Of a stretch of 64,000 nucleotides of DNA, positions 57,520 to 64,000 are shown piece after piece. A program made the position numbers and the translations under genes. Each line of letters starts with the position of its first letter. Position 1 is the stretch's first letter. The stretch comes from Streptomyces sp. NBC_00102 (GTDB taxonomy: Bacteria; Actinomycetota; Actinomycetes; Streptomycetales; Streptomycetaceae): positions 682,001 to 746,000 of the forward strand of contig NZ_JAPEMC010000002.1 in assembly GCF_026343115.1 (NCBI RefSeq). Reading direction: 5' to 3'. The notes below the pieces were generated by a model. That model was not told the DNA's origin. It saw nothing but the letters and a program-made list of their open reading frames with translations, and made no database searches.

Positions 57520-58368
57520 ATGGAGACCAGTGCGATAGCGGAACGCGGACGAGGACAGGCCCGGAGCGGGGCCACCGGAAAAGCGGTCGAGACGGCGGCG
57601 CGCGCAGGATTCGTGGCGCGCGGTGCCATCTACCTGCTCATCGGAGTGCTCGCCCTGCGCGTGGCCTTCCCGGGCGACAGTGGCAGCGGGAAGCAGGCCG
57701 ACCGGGGCGGCGCTCTGAAGGAAGTGGCAGAGCAGCCGCTCGGCGGGGTCCTTCTGTGGCTGCTCGGCATCGGACTCGTGGGCATGGCGCTCTGGCGGCT
57801 CTCCGAGGCGCTGTTCGGCCAGGCCGGGCCGGACGGACAGAAGCCCACGAAGCGGATCATCGCCGCCGGACGCTGCGTGTTCTACGCCTTCGTCGCGTAC
57901 TCCGTGATCTCGTACGCCGCCGGGGACAAGAGCAGTGGCAGCGGGTCGAGCGACAAGAAGACCGACGACGTCACCGCCAAGGCCCTCGACTGGTCCGGCG
58001 GCCAGTGGCTCGTAGGGATCGCCGGAGCCGTTGTCGTGGGCGTCGGGCTGTGGCTGATCTACCGCGCCGTGACCCGGAAGTTCCGCAAGCACCTCGACAT
58101 GTCCGGCACCGGGGAGAAGGTCCGCCGGACCGTCGACGCGGTCGGCGTGTTCGGCGGAACGGCCCGGGGCGTCGTCTTCGGCACGGCCGGCGGCTTCGCC
58201 ATCGCCGCCGCCGTCCAGCACGAACCGGGACAGGCCAAGGGCATGGACGACACCCTCCGCTCCTTCACCGACACCCCCACCGGCCCTTGGCTGCTCGTGC
58301 TGGTCGCCCTCGGACTGGCCGCCTTCGGCGTCTTCTCCTGGGCCAACGCCCGCTGGCGCAAGGTCTGA
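57520..58368 (+). CDS. DUF1206 membrane protein
   Basis: 282 aa from the ATG at 57520. Six hydrophobic segments in three repeats, each starting with an RGAIYLLIGVLALR- or GGTARGVVFGTAGGF-like pattern, as in DUF1206 (three tandem copies of a two-segment unit). N-terminal ~25 residues polar. Function unknown. A terminator hairpin follows at 58387. Confidence 0.85.
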   Translation: METSAIAERGRGQARSGATGKAVETAARAGFVARGAIYLLIGVLALRVAFPGDSGSGKQADRGGALKEVAEQPLGGVLLWLLGIGLVGMALWRLSEALFGQAGPDGQKPTKRIIAAGRCVFYAFVAYSVISYAAGDKSSGSGSSDKKTDDVTAKALDWSGGQWLVGIAGAVVVGVGLWLIYRAVTRKFRKHLDMSGTGEKVRRTVDAVGVFGGTARGVVFGTAGGFAIAAAVQHEPGQAKGMDDTLRSFTDTPTGPWLLVLVALGLAAFGVFSWANARWRKV

Positions 58369-58386
58369 CACCCCGTCCACTCAGAC

Positions 58387-58425
58387 ACGGCCCCGCCGGG
58401 CACCCCCACCCACCGGCGGGGCCGT
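58387..58425. terminator. 13-bp terminator hairpin
   Basis: ACGGCCCCGCCGG (58387-58399) with its exact complement at 58413-58425, 13-base loop, between the convergent DUF1206 and photolyase genes. Confidence 0.7.
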
Positions 58426-58450
58426 CCCCCGCTCGCGGTGCGGCGCGCTC

Positions 58451-59830
58451 TCAGAGCAGGCCGCGCGCCTGCTTGAACCGGTCCAGCGCGTCCGCCAGAC
58501 CGACCAGCGGAGCGGGGTAGTCCAGCGCGGCGCGCTCCGGCTCGGGGAGCTGCCACGGCTCGTGCACCGCGCCGCCCCCGATGCCCGCCAACTCCGGTAC
58601 CCAGCGGCGTACGTACGCCCCGTCGGGGTCGTAACGGTGGCCCTGGCGCACCGGGTTGAGTACCCGGTTGGGGCGGCTGTCGGTTCCGGTGCCCGCCACC
58701 CACTGCCAGTTGAGCTGGTTGTTGGCGATGTCGCCGTCCACCAGCAGATCCAGGAAATGGCGCGCGCCGATCCGCCAGTCCACGTACAGCGACTTCGCCA
58801 GGAAGCTCGCCGCGAGCAGCCGGCCCCGGTTGTGCATCCAGCCCTCGTGGCGCAATTGACGCATCGCGGCGTCCACGACCGGATAGCCGGTACGCCCCTC
58901 CCGCCAGGCCTCGATCTCGTCCCCCGCCTCCTTCTCGTCCCGCCAGTCGTCCTGCCGCGTACGGTAGTTCTCGTGCGAGGCGGCCGGACGCGCCGCGAGG
59001 ACCTGGTGGTGGAAGTCCCGCCAGCACACCTGCCGTACGAAGGCCTCCGCACCCGCGCCGCCCGCGCCGCGGGCCCGCCCGACCAGCTCGGCCGGCGAGA
59101 CTGTGCCGAAGTGCAGATGGGGCGAGAGCCGTGAGGTCGCGTCGCCCGCGAGGTCGTCGTGCGTCTCCGCGTACGACTCGAGTCCGGACCTGCGCCACGC
59201 GGTGAGCAGGGCCCGGCCCGCCTTCTCTCCGCCCTTCGCCAGACCGGGCGACACCCCGGACACCCCTTTCCGGGAAGGCAGTTCGCCGGAAAGCGCGGCG
59301 TCGGGCACCCGAAGCGCGCGGGGCGGGGCGAGGGGGTCCCGCAGCCGTTCCTGGGACCAGCGCCGGAAGTACGGGGTGAACACGGCGAAGTGGTCCGCTC
59401 CCGAGCCCGTGGGCCGTACCGCCCCCGGGGCGACGGCGGTCACCACCGCGTCATGGACGTGCAACCTCCGCCCCTGCGACTCCAGTTCCGCGCGCAGCCG
59501 CTCCTCGCGGGCATGGGCGTACGCGCTGACCCCGCCGGACATGTGGACGTCCCCGGCGCCCGTCCCGGCGGCGACCCGGCAGACCTCCTCGGCCACGTCC
59601 CCGGTACGGATCACGAGGCGTCCGCCCCGCTCGCGCAGTCCCGCGTCCAGGTCCCGCAGGCAGTCGGCGAGGAAGGCCCGGCGGTTGGGCACCGCGAAAC
59701 CGGCCTCCTCCACGCGCCGGTCGAGGACGAAGAGTGGCACGACCTCGTCGCTCGCGGCCGAGGCGGCACACAGCGGCGGGTGGTCGTGCAGCCGCAGGTC
59801 GGAGGTGTACAGGACGACCGAGACGGTCAT
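58451..59830 (-). CDS. phr: Cryptochrome/photolyase-family deoxyribodipyrimidine photolyase
   Basis: 459 aa, typical for CPD photolyases. N-terminal alpha/beta antenna domain (VVLYTSDLRLHDHPPLCAA...). FAD domain with LSPHLHFGTVSPAEL, the WRDFHHQVLAARP segment, TGYPVVDAAMRQL and HNRGRLLAASFLAKSLYVDWRIGARHF, then ANNQLNWQWVAGTGTD, the Trp-rich electron-transfer region. Uses blue light to split pyrimidine dimers. It neighbours the SDR and crt genes, a common light-regulated set in Streptomyces. Confidence 0.92.
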   Translation of the reverse strand: MTVSVVLYTSDLRLHDHPPLCAASAASDEVVPLFVLDRRVEEAGFAVPNRRAFLADCLRDLDAGLRERGGRLVIRTGDVAEEVCRVAAGTGAGDVHMSGGVSAYAHAREERLRAELESQGRRLHVHDAVVTAVAPGAVRPTGSGADHFAVFTPYFRRWSQERLRDPLAPPRALRVPDAALSGELPSRKGVSGVSPGLAKGGEKAGRALLTAWRRSGLESYAETHDDLAGDATSRLSPHLHFGTVSPAELVGRARGAGGAGAEAFVRQVCWRDFHHQVLAARPAASHENYRTRQDDWRDEKEAGDEIEAWREGRTGYPVVDAAMRQLRHEGWMHNRGRLLAASFLAKSLYVDWRIGARHFLDLLVDGDIANNQLNWQWVAGTGTDSRPNRVLNPVRQGHRYDPDGAYVRRWVPELAGIGGGAVHEPWQLPEPERAALDYPAPLVGLADALDRFKQARGLL

Positions 59831-59977
59831 GGCGCTACTCCTGGACGGGATCGGAACCGGAACGGGGACATCTGGTGCAATCGGTGCTTCCGCGCGGCCC
59901 GGCGGTCCGGATGCGCGGGTGCCCCCCGGAGGCTGCGCGGGGCACCGGCCGTCCGGACCGCCGGCCGCTGTCCGGGC

Positions 59978-61546
59978 TCAGGACTGCTCCCGAGGACGCG
60001 GACGCACCGCCGCGGTCTCCGCCCGAGCACGGGCCGAGCCGGGGGTCCGGGACGCGGCCCGTGCGATGTTCCGGGCCATCCCGCCGAAGACGATCGCGTG
60101 GAAGGGCGAGACGCTCCACCAGTAGGCGTGGCCCAGCAGCCCGCGCGGGTGGAAGAGCGCCCGCTGACGGTAGTGGGAGCGCCCGCCCTCCCGGTTCTCG
60201 ACGTGCATCTCCAGCCAGGCCAGACCCGGCACCCGCATCTCCGCCCGCAGCCGCAGCAGCCTGCCCGGTTCGATCTCCTCCACCCGCCAGAAGTCCAGCG
60301 AATCACCCACCCGCAGGCGGTCCGCGTCACGGCGGCCCCGCCGCAGCCCGACCCCGCCCATCGCCCGGTCCAGCCACCCCCGCACCGCCCAGGCCAGCGG
60401 GAACGAGTACCAGCCGTTGTCGCCCCCGATCCCCTCCACGACCCGCCACAGCGCCGCCGGTGACGCGTCCACCTCCCGCTCCCGGACGTCCTCGTACAGG
60501 CTGCCGCCCGCCCAGTCCGGGTCCGTGGGCAGCGGGTCGCTGGGCGCGCCCGGCAGCGAGGCCGAGGACCACCGGGTGGTCACCTTCGCCTCCCGCACCC
60601 GCTGGAGCGCGAGAGAGAGCGCCGTGTCGAACGGGAACGGCTGCCCCGGCCCGTCCGGGACGTACCGCGCGATGTCGTGCTCGGCGCAGACCACCTCGTA
60701 CCTCAGCGACTCGGCGAGCGGGCGTGCGAGAGCCCTGGGCACCGGGGTCACCAGCCCGATCCAGTGGCTGGACAGCCTTGGCGTGAGCATCGGGACAGGC
60801 AGGATCAGCCGTTTCGGCAGGCCCCCGACCTCGGCGTACCGCTCCATCATCACCCGGTACGTCAGCACGTCCGGCCCGCCGATGTCGAAGGAGCGGTGCA
60901 CGTCCGCGGGCATCCGGGCGCAGCCGACGAGGTAGCGCAGCACGTCCCGGACACCGATCGGCTGGATCCGGGTGGACACCCAGCTCGGGGTGACCATGAC
61001 CGGCAGCCGCTCGGTGAGGTAGCGGAGCATCTCGAAGGACGCCGAACCCGAACCGATGATGACGGCGGCCCGCAGCACGGTCGTCGGCACCCCCGAATCC
61101 AGCAGGATGCGGCCGACCTCCGCCCGGGAGCGCAGATGAGGGGAGAGCTCGTCCTCCGGTACGTCCCCGGGCGTGAGGCCCCCCAGATAGACGATGCGGC
61201 GCACCCCGGCCGCACGGGCCTGCTCACCGAAGTTCCGGGCCGCCCTGCGATCGGTCTCCTCGAAGCCCGTACCGGTGCCCAGCGCGTGCACCAGGTAGTA
61301 GGCGACGTCGATGTCCCGCATGGCCGAGGCCAGCGACTCCGGATCGGTGACGTCCCCGCGCACCACCTCCGCCTCGGCGACCCAGGGGTAGTCGCGCAGT
61401 TTCTGGGGGGTCCTCGCCAGGCACCGCACCCGGTGGCCGGCGAGGAGCAGCTCCGGCACCAGGCGGCCCCCGATGTAGCCGGTGGCCCCCGTCACCAGGC
61501 AGCGCAGGCCCTTCCCGTCGTCCCTGGTCCCCTTTGCCGTCTCCAT
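59978..61546 (-). CDS. SDR oxidoreductase with DUF2867 domain
   Basis: 522 aa from the ATG at 61546 (GGAGG upstream). N-terminal atypical SDR: CLVTGATGYIGGRLVPELLLAGHRVRCLART, then VAYYLVHALG and SPHLRSRAEVGRIL. From about 330 the DUF2867 lipocalin-like domain follows (LRVGDSLDFWRVEEIEPGRLLRLRAEM). Such two-domain proteins accompany carotenoid/light-induced genes (litQ-type position) in streptomycetes. Divergent from crtE and upstream of phr on the same strand. Substrate unknown. Confidence 0.85.
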   Translation of the reverse strand: METAKGTRDDGKGLRCLVTGATGYIGGRLVPELLLAGHRVRCLARTPQKLRDYPWVAEAEVVRGDVTDPESLASAMRDIDVAYYLVHALGTGTGFEETDRRAARNFGEQARAAGVRRIVYLGGLTPGDVPEDELSPHLRSRAEVGRILLDSGVPTTVLRAAVIIGSGSASFEMLRYLTERLPVMVTPSWVSTRIQPIGVRDVLRYLVGCARMPADVHRSFDIGGPDVLTYRVMMERYAEVGGLPKRLILPVPMLTPRLSSHWIGLVTPVPRALARPLAESLRYEVVCAEHDIARYVPDGPGQPFPFDTALSLALQRVREAKVTTRWSSASLPGAPSDPLPTDPDWAGGSLYEDVREREVDASPAALWRVVEGIGGDNGWYSFPLAWAVRGWLDRAMGGVGLRRGRRDADRLRVGDSLDFWRVEEIEPGRLLRLRAEMRVPGLAWLEMHVENREGGRSHYRQRALFHPRGLLGHAYWWSVSPFHAIVFGGMARNIARAASRTPGSARARAETAAVRPRPREQS

Positions 61547-61937
61547 GGCGCCTCCGCCTCGCGTTCGATTCCGGTCTTCCTCTTCCACCGTCCCCGCCCC
61601 TACCGCATTCCGCCCGGCGGGGCCCGGCGGACCCACCGCGACACGGTCCGGGACGGCCGAATGGGTCGCGGCGCCGCTCCGGAGCTCCCGCCACCGGCCC
61701 CGGCAGCCACCGCCCGGCCGGTCGGCGTGATCCCCTCGGTGCCGGGGCCCCGGCACCGGCACCTCGCCGGCACGGATCGGGGTCCGCCCGCATCCGCCGG
61801 ACGAGGGACGGCGGAAGAGACGCGACGGGCCCGGAAGACCGGGGCCCGCGACGGACCCCGTACCGCCGGAGCGCCGGCCCGGCGGTCCGGGGCCCGCCCG
61901 AGCGGTACGGAGACCGATGCGACCAGAAGGACCAGCG
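61547..61937. other. Divergent promoter region of the SDR and crtE genes
   Basis: About 390 bp. It must hold the promoters of both operons. I see no clear -35/-10 pair or strong palindrome, and no coding sequence. Confidence 0.4.
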
Positions 61938-63500
61938 ATGCGCCTCACCCGGGCAGCGGTTTCCGCCTCTGCCGACCACCGGCGGTCGGAGCGGTCCTGC
62001 GGGGGTGCGCAGCCCCCCGACCGGCCCCGCAGCCCCGCAGAGGGGGCCGCCCAGGACGGTCCGGACGCCCAGGACCCGTACGACGCGGCGGACGGCTCGG
62101 CGGGCGGTTCGGCGGCCGGTTCGGCGGCCGGCGAACACTCCCGGGCGTACGACGGACCCGGGCGCACCGCCGGCGGCCCCGGCGGAACACGCGGCGGCCG
62201 CGACCCGGACACCGCCGCTCAGCCACCGGCCGGCCCCGCCGCTCCGCCGCGGCCCGGTCCACGGACCGCCGGAGCCGTCGAGCCCCCCGAAGGCGGCCCG
62301 GCCGGGGAAGCCGTGGACGCCGTCGACGCCGACGTGGCAGGAGCCGTGCTGCGTACCGCCCGTACGGTCCTGCGGGAGCACCTCGCCGAGGCCTCCGCCG
62401 TCGACGCGGTCTTCGCCCGGGACGTGGCCCGGCGGGTGGCGGACTTCACGCTCGGCGGCGGGAAGCGGGCCCGCCCCCGCTTCCTCTGGTGGGCGATGCG
62501 GGCCTGTGGCGGCGGTACGGACACCGTCGGCGCGGCCCTGCGCCTCGGCGTCGCCCTCGAACTCATCCAGACCTGCGCCCTGGTCCACGACGACGTGATG
62601 GACGGCTCCCCGCTGCGCCGCGGCCGCCCCGCCGTCCACGTGGAACTGGCCGACGTGCCCGGCGGACCCCCGGACACCGCGTTCGGTACCTCGGCGGCCG
62701 TCCTCGTCGGCGACCTCGCCCTCGCCTGGGCGGACGACACCGTCGCCGCCGTCACCGCCGTCCCGATGAACCCCGCCACCCGGCACCGGGTACTGGACAT
62801 CTGGCGGGCCATGCGCACCGAGATGGTGGCCGGCCAGTACCTCGACCTGCACGGACAGGCCGCCGCCACCCGTACCGCCGCACACGCGCTGCGGACCGCC
62901 TGCCTCAAGAGCGCCCTCTACTCCGTGGAGCGCCCCCTCGCGCTGGGCGCCGCGCTGGCCGGCGCGGACGAGCGTACGACCGCCGCCCTCTGCGCGGCGG
63001 GCCGCAGCGCGGGCACCGCCTTCCAGCTCCGCGACGACCTGCTCGGCGCGTTCGGTGACCCGGCGGTCACCGGGAAACCCTCCGGCGGCGACCTCCGCGA
63101 CGGCAAGCCCACCTACCTGGTCGCCGTCGCCCGGGAGCGCGCCGAGGCGGCCGGTGACACCGCCGTGCTCGCCGTCCTGGACGCGGACGTGGGCGACCCC
63201 GGGCTCACCGACGAGGGCCTCGCCCGGGTACGGGACGCGCTCACCCGCAGCGGGGCGCGCGCGGCCGTGGAGCACCGGGCGGACCGGCTCGCCGCCGACG
63301 CCGAGGCCCGCCTCGACCTCGTAGGACTCCACCCGGAGGGCGCCCGGCGACTGCGCCTGCTGCTGCGGGAGGCCGCGGGCGGCCCCACCCTGTCGTCCTC
63401 GCCGCCCCCTCCGCCTCCGTCGCCCCTGGGGTCCCCGCCGCCCGTGGCCCGCCCCGCGACCGACCCCGGCCCCGGCTCCCAAGGAGAATCCACCCGATGA
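61938..63500 (+). CDS. crtE: Geranylgeranyl diphosphate synthase with long disordered N-terminus
   Basis: 520 aa from the ATG at 61938; AAGGACC lies nearby. Residues ~1-130 are Gly/Ala/Pro/Asp-rich and look disordered, so translation may begin further in. The trans-prenyltransferase domain follows: GGGKRARPRFLWW, first Asp-rich motif LVHDDVMDGSPLRRGRPAVH, and the second Asp-rich region FQLRDDLLGAFGD. It condenses isoprenyl diphosphates to GGPP, the first carotenoid step. Its stop overlaps the crtI start (ATGA). Confidence 0.88.
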   Translation: MRLTRAAVSASADHRRSERSCGGAQPPDRPRSPAEGAAQDGPDAQDPYDAADGSAGGSAAGSAAGEHSRAYDGPGRTAGGPGGTRGGRDPDTAAQPPAGPAAPPRPGPRTAGAVEPPEGGPAGEAVDAVDADVAGAVLRTARTVLREHLAEASAVDAVFARDVARRVADFTLGGGKRARPRFLWWAMRACGGGTDTVGAALRLGVALELIQTCALVHDDVMDGSPLRRGRPAVHVELADVPGGPPDTAFGTSAAVLVGDLALAWADDTVAAVTAVPMNPATRHRVLDIWRAMRTEMVAGQYLDLHGQAAATRTAAHALRTACLKSALYSVERPLALGAALAGADERTTAALCAAGRSAGTAFQLRDDLLGAFGDPAVTGKPSGGDLRDGKPTYLVAVARERAEAAGDTAVLAVLDADVGDPGLTDEGLARVRDALTRSGARAAVEHRADRLAADAEARLDLVGLHPEGARRLRLLLREAAGGPTLSSSPPPPPPSPLGSPPPVARPATDPGPGSQGESTR

Positions 63501-64000
63501 GGACCGTCCCCGGGCGCACCGACCACGTCGTGGTGGTCGGTGCCGGCCTCGCAGGCCTGTCCGCCACCCTCCATCTGCTCGGCGCCGGCCGCCGGGTCAC
63601 CGTCGTCGAACGCGACCCCACCCCGGGCGGACGCGCCGGACTGCTGGAGCGCGGCGGCTACCGCATGGACACCGGCCCCACCGTGCTCACCATGCCCGAC
63701 CTCGTCGAGGAGGCCTTCGCCGCCGTCGGACACCGGCTCGCCGACCGGCTCGACCTGATCCCGCTCCACCCCGCCTACCGCGCCTGGTTCGCCGACGGAT
63801 CCACCCTCGACGTGCACACCGAACCGGCGGCGATGGAAGCGGCCGTGGAGGAGTTCGCGGGCGGCCACGAGGCGCTCGGCTACCGCCGGCTGAGGCAGTG
63901 GCTGGAACGCCTCTACGCCGTCCAGATGCGCCGCTTCATCGACGCCAACTTCGACTCGCCGCTCCAGCTCCTCCACCCCGACCTGGCCCGGCTCGCCGCG
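63497..64000 (+). CDS. crtI: Phytoene desaturase (partial, cut by the window end)
   Basis: 168 codons visible. FAD-binding loop VVVVGAGLAGLSATLHLLGAGRRVTVVERDPTPGGRAG, then GGYRMDTGPTVLTMPDLVEE, the typical CrtI N-terminus. Desaturates phytoene to lycopene. AAGGAG lies ahead of the ATG, and the start overlaps crtE. Confidence 0.92.
   Translation, partial: MRTVPGRTDHVVVVGAGLAGLSATLHLLGAGRRVTVVERDPTPGGRAGLLERGGYRMDTGPTVLTMPDLVEEAFAAVGHRLADRLDLIPLHPAYRAWFADGSTLDVHTEPAAMEAAVEEFAGGHEALGYRRLRQWLERLYAVQMRRFIDANFDSPLQLLHPDLARLAA

Overview
The window is very GC-rich DNA with strongly biased third codon positions, GTG and TTG starts, and many tightly overlapping ATGA/GTGA gene junctions. Together with the LAxTG sortase signal, the actinobacterial-type ribosomal protein bL37, a DasR-like box and a carotenoid cluster, this points to a Streptomyces chromosome, probably an accessory-rich part of it. 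No rRNA, tRNA or CRISPR array was seen.

Layout. 1-5.2 kb: the end of an LAxTG surface protein, a secreted three-module enzyme (DPBB/expansin-like + GH18 + PL7), and an EACC1-caspase pair that resembles a conflict or cell-suicide system. 5.5-12.2 kb: a methyltransferase, a PEP mutase/isocitrate lyase-family enzyme, a 57-aa protein with PSQAEGER repeats, an MFS exporter, a fructosamine kinase, and a cysteine-peptidase-like remnant next to a chagasin-like inhibitor lipoprotein. 12.9-22.7 kb: one co-directional run of eight genes that looks like a galactosaminogalactan/Pel-type exopolysaccharide locus: Agd3-like deacetylase, PelF-like glycosyltransferase, polytopic membrane protein, two SDR sugar-nucleotide enzymes, a nucleotidyltransferase, a spherulin-4 (GH135-like) protein and a GH114 lipoprotein. 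A DasR-like box lies upstream.

23.7-32.4 kb: a VanX-like D-Ala-D-Ala dipeptidase gene is split by an 8.08-kb transposon flanked by a 7-bp core (AGTGGTG). The transposon carries three overlapping tyrosine recombinase genes, a DUF6262/TnpC-like gene and a SUKH cargo gene (Tn554/RIT-like). A 1,328-bp IS3-family element with a 4-bp target duplication has in turn broken its middle recombinase gene. Both insertions can be undone on paper to give continuous frames.

33-50 kb: a deletion scar beside an alpha/beta hydrolase; a MatC-like permease, CoA-transferase and LysR locus; a GDPD-CBM enzyme; a HEAT-type repeat protein; bL37; an MFS/ArsR pair sharing a 46-bp palindrome; an SPFH/NAD-kinase pair; a TetR/PAP2/DMT group with a 52-bp palindromic operator; and a LamG protein. 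50-64 kb: a formylglycine-generating-enzyme remnant, PadR, a FadH-like reductase, DoxX, a sialidase with a lectin-like propeller, a DUF1206 protein, a photolyase, a DUF2867-type SDR and the start of a crtE-crtI carotenoid operon. The photolyase, SDR and crt genes suggest a light-responsive unit.

All calls come from reading the sequence; no database search was run.
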